This document shows positions 28,623 through 38,593 of a DNA stretch of 64,000 bases, piece by piece. The stretch spans positions 1 through 64,000 of the forward strand of contig CAMWQB010000002.1 of NCBI GenBank assembly GCA_947176295.1. The letters are read 5' to 3'. Source of the DNA: an uncultured Porphyromonadaceae bacterium (GTDB lineage Bacteria; Bacteroidota; Bacteroidia; Bacteroidales; Muribaculaceae). The notes below the pieces were generated by a model that was not told where the DNA came from, did no database searches, and worked only from the letters and a program-made list of their open reading frames with translations. Made by a program: the position numbers and the translations under genes. Positions within the stretch are counted from its first letter, which is position 1. Every line of letters starts with the position of its first letter.

Positions 28623-30083
28623 ATGAACAAGACAATCCACTGCTATCTTCCCTACGGCGAAGAAGCCCAGGTGAAGGCCACGGTGAAGGCTCTGAAGGCC
28701 TCTCCCGCAGTAATCAAAATAACGCTTCTGACGACCGACGCTGAAGCACAACCCGTGGAGGGCTGCGACATGCTCACCATCGACGGCCTCAACTCCTCGG
28801 CCACGATGCGTGCCATCGCCGAACACACGGCAGCCGACTACATCCTTCTCTACACGAAGTACAACACCCTGGAGCCGGGGTATCTGGCCCTGGAGCGCTT
28901 CGTGAAGATTGCCGAGGACACGAAGGCCGGCATGCTCTACTCCGATTGCTACACCATCATCGAAGGGAAGAAGAGCAATGCTCCCGTAATCGACTACCAG
29001 GAAGGCGCACTACGCGACGACTTCAACTTCGGGTCGGTTCTGTTCTTCAATACGGCCGACTTCAAAAAAGCAGCCGCAGGCATAAGCAAAGACTACAAGG
29101 CAGCGGGCCTCTATGACCTTCGCCTGCGTCTGAGCCGCATCGCTCCGATCGTACACATCAACGAGTATCTCTATTCGGACGTAACTCTCGACAACCGCAA
29201 GAGCGGCGAGAAGATCTTCGACTATGTAGACCCGAAAAACCGCGGTGTACAGCTCGAAATGGAAGAGGCATGCACTGACCACCTGAAGGCCGTGGGGGCA
29301 TATCTCGAACCAAAGTTCGACACGATAGAATTCAATGCGGGCGACTTCGCCAACGAAGCCTCGGTGATAATACCCGTTCGCAACCGCAAGCGCACGATAG
29401 CCGACGCCGTGAAGAGCGCCCTGGGACAGAAGACCGATTTTCCGTACAATGTGATCGTGATCGACAACCACTCCACAGACGGAACCACTGAAATCCTTGC
29501 CGAACTGGCCAAAGAAGAGCCCCGTCTTATTCACATCGTGCCCGAACGCGAGGACCTGGGCATAGGCGGATGCTGGAACCTTGGCGTGCATCATCCCGAG
29601 TGCGGCAAGTTTGCCGTGCAGCTCGACAGCGATGACGTGTATGCCGATGAAAATACGCTTTCGAAAATCGTGAAGGCTTTCTACGAGCAGAACTGCGGGA
29701 TGGTCGTGGGCACGTATATGCTCACGGACATCAATCTGCAGATGCTCCCTCCAGGGGTAATCGACCACAAGGAGTGGACGCCCGAAAACGGCCGCAACAA
29801 TGCGCTGCGCATCAATGGCCTTGGAGCACCGCGCGCCTTCTATACGCCGATGCTTCGCGAAATCATGGTGCCGAACACATCGTACGGCGAAGATTATGCC
29901 CTGGGGCTTGCCTTCTCGCGCCACAACCAGATAGGCCGCATCTATGATGTTCTCTACTTCTGCCGCCGCTGGGAGGACAACTCCGATGCCGCCCTGGACA
30001 TCAACAAGATGAACGCGAACAATCTCTATAAGGACCGCATCCGCACGTGGGAGCTCCAGGCGCGCAAGGCCATGAACAAATGA
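28623..30083 (+). CDS. Family 2 glycosyltransferase with a second, degenerate GT-A-like N-terminal half
   Basis: SVIIPVRNRKRTIADAVKSAL, VIDNHSTDGTTEIL, VQLDSDDVYA. Confidence 0.88.
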   Translation: MNKTIHCYLPYGEEAQVKATVKALKASPAVIKITLLTTDAEAQPVEGCDMLTIDGLNSSATMRAIAEHTAADYILLYTKYNTLEPGYLALERFVKIAEDTKAGMLYSDCYTIIEGKKSNAPVIDYQEGALRDDFNFGSVLFFNTADFKKAAAGISKDYKAAGLYDLRLRLSRIAPIVHINEYLYSDVTLDNRKSGEKIFDYVDPKNRGVQLEMEEACTDHLKAVGAYLEPKFDTIEFNAGDFANEASVIIPVRNRKRTIADAVKSALGQKTDFPYNVIVIDNHSTDGTTEILAELAKEEPRLIHIVPEREDLGIGGCWNLGVHHPECGKFAVQLDSDDVYADENTLSKIVKAFYEQNCGMVVGTYMLTDINLQMLPPGVIDHKEWTPENGRNNALRINGLGAPRAFYTPMLREIMVPNTSYGEDYALGLAFSRHNQIGRIYDVLYFCRRWEDNSDAALDINKMNANNLYKDRIRTWELQARKAMNK

Positions 30084-31060
30084 GCCAGGGCAAAGCTGCA
30101 ACCAGCATGAACACAGAGAACAAATACAACATAGCACCGGCGACGGAGGAATTTTTCGTCCGTCAGCTGGCGCTGTGGCCTATGGCCGCGGCCAACTTCA
30201 AGGCACTTGAGGGCGTGGAGGTCAAGACCTTTCCCGGGGTAGGGCTGCTCGACATGAAGGTACAGTTCAATCCGGCACGTCGAGTATCGTCGGCAGCCAA
30301 GGTTGACGCCGCGTCGCTGAAGGCCAGGAAATGCTTCCTGTGCGGTGAGAACCGTCCGGCTGAGCAGATAGCCGAGGAGCGCGGGCGCTATGAGATACTG
30401 ATAAACCCCTTCCCAATCTTCCCCCGCCACCTCACGATTCCCGACCGCAAGCACACGGACCAGCGCATAGAGGGACGCGTGGAGGACATGTGCCGCCTGG
30501 CGCTGGAGCTCAAGGGCATGACCGTGTTCTACAACGGACCGCGCTGCGGCGCCTCAGCCCCCGACCACATGCATTTCCAGGCCGGGAATACCGACTTTTT
30601 GCCTCTGCCGGGGCTTATCGACTCCTTGGCTGACGCACCGGAAAAGGGCGAAAGCGCACGGATATGGACCGTAAAGGGCCTGCCGATGGGCGTGGCCGTA
30701 ATCGAGGGCTATGAGCCCAAGGAAATAGCTTCGATATTCGAGGCGTTGTATGCCTCTCTGCCCGTGCCCGCTCCCGGCGAGGAACCGATGATGAACATTC
30801 TTTGCTACACTCCGGCCGGCGGCCCTGCAGGCCTGGTACGCCTGGTGGTGATTCCGAGGAAGAAGCATCGCCCGAGTTTCTACGGAACGGAGGGCGGGGA
30901 ATGCTGGCTCATCAGCCCGGCAAGTGTCGACATGGGGGGCGTGTTCATAACCCCTCGCGAAGAAGACTTCGCGCGCATCGATGCCGGAACGATGAGAAGT
31001 ATCCTCGACGAGGTGTGCATGACAACTGCCGAAGTAGAAGACCTGATAGACAAACTATAA
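30080..31060 (+). CDS. DUF4922 protein (HIT-like nucleotidyl-sugar phosphorylase fold)
   Basis: GPRCGASAPDHMHFQAG (HxHxQ-type), INPFPIFPRHLTIPDRKHTDQ; overlaps upstream GT stop (ATGA). Confidence 0.75.
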   Translation: MSQGKAATSMNTENKYNIAPATEEFFVRQLALWPMAAANFKALEGVEVKTFPGVGLLDMKVQFNPARRVSSAAKVDAASLKARKCFLCGENRPAEQIAEERGRYEILINPFPIFPRHLTIPDRKHTDQRIEGRVEDMCRLALELKGMTVFYNGPRCGASAPDHMHFQAGNTDFLPLPGLIDSLADAPEKGESARIWTVKGLPMGVAVIEGYEPKEIASIFEALYASLPVPAPGEEPMMNILCYTPAGGPAGLVRLVVIPRKKHRPSFYGTEGGECWLISPASVDMGGVFITPREEDFARIDAGTMRSILDEVCMTTAEVEDLIDKL

Positions 31061-31079
31061 ACGAATCATAATCCGGAAC

Positions 31080-32411
31080 ATGACACACGGGCCCGAACTG
31101 AACGTTGGAATTGTGAGCGGTGAGGAACTGCGCGTAAATCTCGCTACTCCCTACCGCCTCGAAGGAAGCAACCGCGAACCGCTCGAAGGAGACCTCACCT
31201 TCCGCCTGAGTGCTGCGGGAAGGGTGGAATTCGAAGGCAAGGAATACGACGGAATTGAGCTGCGCCCCGCCGCGTCGGGGAATGGCGCGCGATTCGAGGT
31301 GAAGGACGTTACGATAGGCGTGAATTTCCACTGGGAACGCAAAGAGAATCAAAGCTTCACGGGCGGCCTAGGCATAATCGTGGAAGATGAGCCCAAGCGC
31401 CTGACCTTGGTGAACCGCCTGCCGGTGGAAGACTACCTGAAGAGCGTGATTTCGTCGGAGATGAACGCCACGTCTTCGCCCGAACTGCTGAAGGCACATG
31501 CCGTGATTTCGCGTTCGTGGCTATTCGCCCAGCTTGCCGCTGCGAAAGCGCCGAAATGCAAGGATGGGTGGACGGACACGGCCGAGGAACGCATCGTGTG
31601 GTATGACCGCGAGGACCATAAGAACTTCGACGTCTGCGCCGACGACCACTGCCAGCGCTATCAGGGCATAACGCGCCAGACGCGCCCGGAAGTGGAGGAA
31701 GCTATCGACGCCACCTTCGGGGTGGTGCTGAAGGACGCGGAGGGGAAGGTGTGCGACGCGCGCTTCTCGAAGTGTTGCGGCGGAGTGTTCGAGAAATTCG
31801 AATCGTGCTGGGAGCCTGCCCCCCACCCCTATCTGCAGGCTCTCCGCGACGGAGAAAACGAGACGGACTTCCCTGACCTCATGGATGAAGATGCTGCGCG
31901 GGAATGGATTGCCGGTTCGCCGGAGGCATATTGCAACACCCGCGATGAGCGAGTGCTGGCAGAGGTGCTGAACAGCTACGACAGGGAAACTCCCGATTTC
32001 TACAGATGGAATGTGGAATACAGCCGGGAAGAGCTTTCGGACCTTCTGCGCAGGCGTGCTGGCGAGGACTTCGGTGATGTTGTCGAGATGAAAGCTCTCG
32101 AACGCGGGACGTCGGGCCGGATCATCCGTCTGCTTGTTCGCGGCACCAAGAAAACGAAAGTGATAGGCAAGGAGCTTGAAATACGTCGGAGCCTGTCGGA
32201 GTCGCATCTCTACAGCTCGGCTTTCTTAGCCGAAGGGATGGATGCCGACGAGCATGGCGTGGCGCGAAGGTGGCGGCTCCGTGGGGCCGGCTGGGGCCAC
32301 GGTGTGGGCCTCTGCCAGATAGGGGCCGCGATGATGGCCCATGAGGGAAAGAGCTGGGAAGCTATTCTCGGCCATTACTTCCCGGGCGCTGTCCTGAAAA
32401 AAGAATACTGA
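31080..32411 (+). CDS. SpoIID/LytB-domain protein (putative peptidoglycan lytic enzyme)
   Basis: VISSEMNATSSPELLKAHAVISRSW, and GAGWGHGVGLCQIGAAMMAHEGKSWEAILGHYFPGA. Confidence 0.93.
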   Translation: MTHGPELNVGIVSGEELRVNLATPYRLEGSNREPLEGDLTFRLSAAGRVEFEGKEYDGIELRPAASGNGARFEVKDVTIGVNFHWERKENQSFTGGLGIIVEDEPKRLTLVNRLPVEDYLKSVISSEMNATSSPELLKAHAVISRSWLFAQLAAAKAPKCKDGWTDTAEERIVWYDREDHKNFDVCADDHCQRYQGITRQTRPEVEEAIDATFGVVLKDAEGKVCDARFSKCCGGVFEKFESCWEPAPHPYLQALRDGENETDFPDLMDEDAAREWIAGSPEAYCNTRDERVLAEVLNSYDRETPDFYRWNVEYSREELSDLLRRRAGEDFGDVVEMKALERGTSGRIIRLLVRGTKKTKVIGKELEIRRSLSESHLYSSAFLAEGMDADEHGVARRWRLRGAGWGHGVGLCQIGAAMMAHEGKSWEAILGHYFPGAVLKKEY

Positions 32412-32441
32412 AAATCTATACCAAACAAACCAAGAAAAACG

Positions 32442-34361
32442 ATGCAAAAGACAACGAAACGCAATCCGTGGGCATGGATTCCTACGCTATATTTCGCGCA
32501 GGGGCTACCGTATGTGGCGGTGATGACCATCTCGGTGATCATGTACAAGCGTCTGGGGATTTCCAACACAGACATCGCGCTCTATACGGGATGGCTCTAT
32601 CTGCCGTGGGTAATCAAACCCTTCTGGAGCCCGTTCGTGGATATAATCAAGACAAAGCGGTGGTGGACGTTGACGATGCAGTGGATCATTGCCTTCGCCA
32701 TGGCCGGCATAGCCTTCTCTATCCCGGCGCCCTTCTTCTTCCAGATGACACTGGCGGTTTTCTGGCTCGTGGGCTTTACGTCGGCGACCCATGATATTGC
32801 CGCCGACGGCTTCTATATGCTTGCACTTACGGAGCATGAGCAAAGTCTGTATGTGGGGATACGCTCGACCTTCTACCGCGTGGCTACGGTTGCGGGCCAG
32901 GGGTTACTCGTAATCCTCGCGGGCCTTATCGAGACGAACTCCGGGCTGACGCCTCTGCAACTGACCGTGAATGCCGACCCGGCCGTAGAGTGGACTGCCA
33001 CGAATACGGAGGACATCGCCGCAACGGAACAGGACCTGCAGGGCGAACTCCAGTTCTTCACGCCACAGGCCGAGACTACGGCTTCGATAGCGACGCCCTC
33101 GGTGGTGAGAATCTTTGAGGCTGATTCGAGCGTGCGCGAGATGCCCTTCAAGGAATATGCGACGATGATGCGCGATTCGGTGAAGCACATGAACGCGCGC
33201 AACGGCTTCCAGACTGCCGAGACGGCGACAACGGCCGCGACCGCGACGGCAAGCGCAGCCCCGAAGAGCGAGGGCGGCTTCACGCGCTGGGTGCGCGACA
33301 CTTTCGGCGAAAAGCGCGAGATGTCGGCCGAGGGTCCCACGGCGAACAATATCGTCCTTGTGGGCTTCCGCCTGAACAAGCGTCCTGAACCGGGCGAGAG
33401 TATCATCGTGAACGTAACCCAAAAGGGTGGCGACCAAAGTATCCACCTGGAGCAGGACAAGCTCTCGACGCGCTTTGTCTTCAACGACACGAACTGGGAC
33501 AAGACCGCATGGCTCTATTATGAGATAGACCACAAGCTTACGGAACGCGTGTCGGCCACGTTCGAAGGTGCGTCCGGCAATATTCCGATGGCGTGGATGG
33601 TTGTATTCGGAGCACTTTCGGCCTTCTTCTTCGCAGTGGCCGCCTATCACAGCTGGGCTCTCCCCCGCCCCGGCTCGGACGGCAGCGGTGCGGAACTGAA
33701 CACGGCCGGCGACATCATGCGTGAATTTTTCGATACGTTCAAGAGCTTCTTCCAGAAGCCCCAGATATGGATAGCGATAGCCTTCATGCTTCTCTACCGC
33801 CTGCCAGAGGCGCAGCTGGTGAAGCTGATCAATCCCTTCCTCCTTGACCCCATCGACAAAGGCGGCCTCGGACTGACGACGGGCCAGGTAGGTCTGGTTT
33901 ACGGCACCGTGGGCATTATCGGTCTGACGATAGGCGGTATCATCGGTGGCATCGTGGCTGCCAAGGGCGGCCTGAAGAAATGGCTCTGGCCGATGGCGTG
34001 GTCGATGTCACTGACGTGCCTTACCTTCGTATATCTGAGCTATGCCACGGCCCCGTCGCTGCTGACGGTGAATATCTGCGTGTTTATCGAGCAGTTTGGC
34101 TACGGCTTCGGCTTCACGGCCTACATGCTCTACCTCATCTACTTCTCCGAGGGCACCCACAAGACAGCCCATTACGCGATCTGCACGGGCTTCATGGCCT
34201 TGGGCATGATGCTCCCGGGCATGGCTGCGGGCTGGCTGCAGGAGACCATAGGCTACCGCCACTTCTTCATCTGGACGATGATATGCTGCATCGCGACGGT
34301 GGGAATCTGCGCGTTCCTGAAAATCGATCCGAACTTCGGGCGTAAGGAAGAAAAGAAATAA
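32442..34361 (+). CDS. AmpG-like MFS muropeptide permease with ~215-aa soluble insertion
   Basis: YFAQGLPYVAVMTISVIMYKRLGISNTDIALYTGWLYLPWVIKPFWSPFVD; STHDIAADGFYMLAL; TM segments before and after the insertion. Confidence 0.85.
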   Translation: MQKTTKRNPWAWIPTLYFAQGLPYVAVMTISVIMYKRLGISNTDIALYTGWLYLPWVIKPFWSPFVDIIKTKRWWTLTMQWIIAFAMAGIAFSIPAPFFFQMTLAVFWLVGFTSATHDIAADGFYMLALTEHEQSLYVGIRSTFYRVATVAGQGLLVILAGLIETNSGLTPLQLTVNADPAVEWTATNTEDIAATEQDLQGELQFFTPQAETTASIATPSVVRIFEADSSVREMPFKEYATMMRDSVKHMNARNGFQTAETATTAATATASAAPKSEGGFTRWVRDTFGEKREMSAEGPTANNIVLVGFRLNKRPEPGESIIVNVTQKGGDQSIHLEQDKLSTRFVFNDTNWDKTAWLYYEIDHKLTERVSATFEGASGNIPMAWMVVFGALSAFFFAVAAYHSWALPRPGSDGSGAELNTAGDIMREFFDTFKSFFQKPQIWIAIAFMLLYRLPEAQLVKLINPFLLDPIDKGGLGLTTGQVGLVYGTVGIIGLTIGGIIGGIVAAKGGLKKWLWPMAWSMSLTCLTFVYLSYATAPSLLTVNICVFIEQFGYGFGFTAYMLYLIYFSEGTHKTAHYAICTGFMALGMMLPGMAAGWLQETIGYRHFFIWTMICCIATVGICAFLKIDPNFGRKEEKK

Positions 34362-34388
34362 CCAATCAACACAAACGGACCAAAAAAA

Positions 34389-35630
34389 ATGAAAAAGACT
34401 GCCACAATAATACTTGCCGCCGCCCTTGCCGCTTTCGCCGCAACGGGGGCCGAACCGAAGGTGAAACCCGGCGTGGAGGTACTCCGCGACAACGGCTTCG
34501 CCCAGCTCCAGGGGAAGCGGGTAGGCCTCATCACGAATCCTACGGGCGTGGACAACAATCTGAAGTCGACGGTGGATATTCTCGCAGAGGCTCCAGGGGT
34601 GGAACTGGTTGCACTTTACGCTCCCGAGCACGGGGTGCGCGGTGATGTGCATGCCGGCGACCATGTTGACAACACGGTCGACAAGGCTACGGGAGTTCCC
34701 GTCTACACCGTTTACGGCAAGACGCGCAAGCCGACGGCCGAGATGCTGAAGGATGTAGACGTGCTGATCTATGACATCCAGGACAACGGCTGCCGCTCTT
34801 ACACGTTCATCTCCACGATGGGCCTCGCGATGGAAGCCTGCGCCGAATTGGGTAAGGAATTCATGGTGCTCGATCGCCCGAACCCCATCAACGGCACAAA
34901 GGTTGAGGGCAACCTCACGGAGCCCGACTGCGTGTCGTTCGTAAGCCAGTTCCCCATCCCATATCTCTACGGCCTTACGCCGGGCGAACTTGCCAACTAT
35001 CTCAATGACGAAGGCCTCATCGGCGATGGCAAGAAGGTGAATCTGAGCGTTGTTCCGATGGAAGGCTGGGAGCGATCGATGGACTTCCGCGCGACGGGGA
35101 TGCCGTGGGTGCTACCGTCGCCGCACCAGCCCACGCCCGAAAGCGCACTCTACTACCCCACCTCGGGAATCCTCGGCGAGCTCGGCTATATGAGCATAGG
35201 CGTGGGCTATACGGAGCCCTTCAAACTGTTCTGCGCTGAGTGGATCGACGCTGAGGAGCTCTCCAAGCGCATGAACGCAAGGAATATTCCCGGTGTGATG
35301 TTCCGTCCTATCCACATCAAGCCTTTCTACTCGGTTGGCTCGGGCACGAATATCCAGGGCGTGGAGCTCTACATCACCGACCTGGACAAGGCACCGCTGA
35401 GCCTGATTCAGTTCCACGTGATGGACGAGCTGGCTCAGATGCATCCCGACCGGAAAGTGTTTGAAAACGCCAACGAGCGCCGCTACAATATGTTCGACAA
35501 GGTGAGCGGCTCGAAAGAAATCCGTGGCCGATTCAGCCAGAACCACAAGGTGGCCGACATCGAAGACTACTGGAACAAGGACGCCGAGGCATTCAAAGCC
35601 AAGAGCGAAAAATATTATCTTTACAAGTAA
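34389..35630 (+). CDS. DUF1343 protein, NamZ-type exo-beta-N-acetylmuramidase
   Basis: GKRVGLITNPTGVDNNLKSTVDIL, LYAPEHGVRGDVHAGDHVD, YDIQDNGCRSYTFISTMGLAMEAC. Confidence 0.9.
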   Translation: MKKTATIILAAALAAFAATGAEPKVKPGVEVLRDNGFAQLQGKRVGLITNPTGVDNNLKSTVDILAEAPGVELVALYAPEHGVRGDVHAGDHVDNTVDKATGVPVYTVYGKTRKPTAEMLKDVDVLIYDIQDNGCRSYTFISTMGLAMEACAELGKEFMVLDRPNPINGTKVEGNLTEPDCVSFVSQFPIPYLYGLTPGELANYLNDEGLIGDGKKVNLSVVPMEGWERSMDFRATGMPWVLPSPHQPTPESALYYPTSGILGELGYMSIGVGYTEPFKLFCAEWIDAEELSKRMNARNIPGVMFRPIHIKPFYSVGSGTNIQGVELYITDLDKAPLSLIQFHVMDELAQMHPDRKVFENANERRYNMFDKVSGSKEIRGRFSQNHKVADIEDYWNKDAEAFKAKSEKYYLYK

Positions 35631-35708
35631 GCCAAGCCGGGCCCGGCAAAAGAGCGCGAGAGACAACGGAACTCCGAGCCGGGGACCTGAGAACACGAAA
35701 AACTCCAC

Positions 35709-38528
35709 ATGGAAGCCATATATAAAGAATTTGTCAAAGCCATCCGCAGGCAGGGTGTAGATAGCAAGCGCATCTACACCGATGCCCTGCGGACGCTCGC
35801 ATGGGGTACGGACGCAAGTTTCTACCGCCTGCTGCCGCAAGTGGTGGTGAGAGTGAAGGACGAGGCCGAGATGCAGGCCATCCTCCGGGAGGCGAGTGAG
35901 CGAAATCTCCCCTTCACCTTCCGTGCGGCGGGCACGAGCCTTTCGGGGCAATCGCTCTCGGATTCGATACTCCTCGTGGCCGGCAAATCGTGGGAAGGCT
36001 ACCGTATTCTCGACCCGGAGGCGCATGAGATAGCGCTGCAGCCGGGAATCATCGGCGAGCGCGTGAGCCAGATTCTGGAGCCTTACGGCCGTGTTTTCAG
36101 CCCCGATCCAGCTTCGAAGAAATCGGCTATGGTCGGCGGCATCGTGGCGAACAATGCTTCCGGAATGAAATGCGGCACGCATGCAAATTCCGACCGCATC
36201 CTTCGCTCGATGCGTATAATCCTTGCCGACGGCACCGTGCTCGACACCGGCGACGAAAAGTCGCGGGCCGCCTTCCGGCAGACACACGCCGACTTGCTGA
36301 ACGAGCTCGAGAGCATCCGCAAAGAAATCAGGGACGACGCGGCCCTTTCCGAGCGGATACGCTACAAGTATTCGATAAAGAACGTAACGGGCCTGAACCT
36401 GCTTCCCTTCGTGATGTATGACGACGTGTTCGACATCATCGCGCACATGATGGTGGGCTCGGAGGGCACTTTGGCTTTCATCAGCGAAGTGCGCATGAGC
36501 ACCGAGGCCAAGCCAGAGAACACCGCTTCGGCAATGATATATTTCCGCGAGCTCACGGAAGCCTGCAGGGCGGTGGTGGCCCTGAAGAAATCCGGCGCCG
36601 TGGATGCATGCGAGCTCTTGGACCGCAAGTCGCTCGAATCGGCTCACGACACCACGGGCGAAGGCCTTACGGCCCTGCTTCTTCGAGTGGACGCCTCCAC
36701 GGAAACGGAGCTGAAAAAACGGACGGAGCAGGCGCAGGGAGTGATCAACGGCTTCGACCTTTTCCGCCCTGCCGAATTTTCGACCGACCCCAAGACTGTT
36801 GCCGACTGGTGGCTTATCCGTTCGGGTATCTTCCCTGCAGTGGGAGGCACTCGCAAGCCCGGCACGACAGCACTCATCGAAGACATCGCCTTCCACATCG
36901 ACGACCTACCCGCGGCCACGGCCGAGCTGCAGAAGCTGCTTGAGGACTGCGGCTATGAGGACGCCTGCATCTACGGGCATGCTCTGGAAGGGAACTACCA
37001 CTTCGTGATAGCCCAGGCTTTCGACACACAGGCAGAAATCGACCGCTACCGCAGGCTGATGGAATCTATTGAAAAACTCGTGGTGGAGAAATATGACGGC
37101 TCGCTGAAAGCCGAACACGGCACGGGGCGCAACATGGCTCCCTTTGTGGAGCGGGAATGGGGCGCGAAAGCCTGGGGGATGATGCGCAGAATCAAAAAGG
37201 CGTTCGACCCCCGGATGCTCCTGAACCCGGGTGTGATATTCAACGACGACCCCGAGTGTTTCATCCACTCGCTCAAGCCGCTGCCGCTGACCAATCCCAT
37301 CGTGGACAAATGCATAGAATGCGGATTCTGCGAGGTGAATTGCGTGAGCTGCGGACTGACGCTTTCGGCACGACAGCGAATAGTGTCGCAACGCGAAATT
37401 ACCCGTCTCGAAGCCTGCGAGCCCGACAGTCCGCGGCTGAAGGAACTGAAAAAGGAATTCAAATATTACGGCGAGGAGACGTGTGCGGGCGACGGGCTCT
37501 GCTCAACGTCGTGCCCTATGAAGATCAACACGGGCGACCTCGTGCACGTGATACGCGAGCGGGAGATTCCGCCCGGCTCGCTCGGCCACGGCATAGGGCG
37601 ATATGCGGGCGAACATCTTGCGGGAGTGAGCACGGCCGTGCGCGGAGTGCTCGGAGCCGCATCCGTGGCCCGGAAGATAATAGGCGTGAAGGGTGTTGAA
37701 TTTGTGGGCACGGCCCTGCACGGCATAGGCATGCCTCTCTGGACGCCTTCGCTGCCGAAGCCCTTCAGCTCCGGGAAACTGGTGAAGAACACTGCCGAGG
37801 AAAACGAAAAACGCCCGGAGCGCCGTCCGAGGCTTGTCTACTTCCCGTCGTGCCTCAACCGTGTGATGGGAGCGGCAGAAGATGCTCCTAAGGCAGAAGA
37901 GCCCTTGGCAGAGGTGTTCGTGCGTCTGTGCGAGCGTGCAGGCTATGAAGTTGTGTTCCCCAATGACATGAGTGGCCTCTGCTGTGGCATGATATGGGAG
38001 AGCAAGGGGATGCCGGATATTGCCGAGAGCAAGGTGCGCGAACTCGAAGCCGCTCTGGCAGCAGCGTCCGAAGGAGGACGCATCCCCGTGGTATGCGACC
38101 AAAGCCCGTGTCTCCACCGGATGCGGAAGTGCATAAAGAGCATGAAGCTCTACGAGCCGTCGGAATTCATCCACGACTACTTGGCGAAGCACCTTACGTT
38201 CCGGAAGACTGACAGGCCTGTGGCTGTGCACATCACGTGCTCGACGCGACTTATGGGCATAGGCGACAAGCTGGTGGGCCTTGCGGGGATGTGTTCGACA
38301 AATGTCACCGTGCCGGCAGAAGTCGGGTGCTGCGGTTTTGCCGGAGACAAAGGCTTCACACATCCCGAGCTTAACCGCTGGGGGCTGCGGAAGCTGCGCA
38401 AGGCCATCGAGGGATGCGGCGCTGAGGAAGGCTACTCCAATTCGCGCACATGCGAGATAGGGCTTACGACCAACAGCGGGATTCCGTATCAGTCGATAGT
38501 CTACCTGGTTGAAGAGTGCACCCGCTGA
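35709..38528 (+). CDS. FAD-binding and Fe-S-binding oxidoreductase (D-lactate/glycolate dehydrogenase type)
   Basis: FRAAGTSLSGQSLSDSILL, SEGTLAFISEVRM, CIECGFCEVNC, CAGDGLCSTSCP, and CCG motifs CCGMIWESKG / GCCGFAGDKGF. Confidence 0.9.
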   Translation: MEAIYKEFVKAIRRQGVDSKRIYTDALRTLAWGTDASFYRLLPQVVVRVKDEAEMQAILREASERNLPFTFRAAGTSLSGQSLSDSILLVAGKSWEGYRILDPEAHEIALQPGIIGERVSQILEPYGRVFSPDPASKKSAMVGGIVANNASGMKCGTHANSDRILRSMRIILADGTVLDTGDEKSRAAFRQTHADLLNELESIRKEIRDDAALSERIRYKYSIKNVTGLNLLPFVMYDDVFDIIAHMMVGSEGTLAFISEVRMSTEAKPENTASAMIYFRELTEACRAVVALKKSGAVDACELLDRKSLESAHDTTGEGLTALLLRVDASTETELKKRTEQAQGVINGFDLFRPAEFSTDPKTVADWWLIRSGIFPAVGGTRKPGTTALIEDIAFHIDDLPAATAELQKLLEDCGYEDACIYGHALEGNYHFVIAQAFDTQAEIDRYRRLMESIEKLVVEKYDGSLKAEHGTGRNMAPFVEREWGAKAWGMMRRIKKAFDPRMLLNPGVIFNDDPECFIHSLKPLPLTNPIVDKCIECGFCEVNCVSCGLTLSARQRIVSQREITRLEACEPDSPRLKELKKEFKYYGEETCAGDGLCSTSCPMKINTGDLVHVIREREIPPGSLGHGIGRYAGEHLAGVSTAVRGVLGAASVARKIIGVKGVEFVGTALHGIGMPLWTPSLPKPFSSGKLVKNTAEENEKRPERRPRLVYFPSCLNRVMGAAEDAPKAEEPLAEVFVRLCERAGYEVVFPNDMSGLCCGMIWESKGMPDIAESKVRELEAALAAASEGGRIPVVCDQSPCLHRMRKCIKSMKLYEPSEFIHDYLAKHLTFRKTDRPVAVHITCSTRLMGIGDKLVGLAGMCSTNVTVPAEVGCCGFAGDKGFTHPELNRWGLRKLRKAIEGCGAEEGYSNSRTCEIGLTTNSGIPYQSIVYLVEECTR

Positions 38529-38593
38529 GGGCGACTTTCCTCCCCCACTCCATTTAAGAAAAAAGTACAGAACCAATCATAGGACACAAAACA

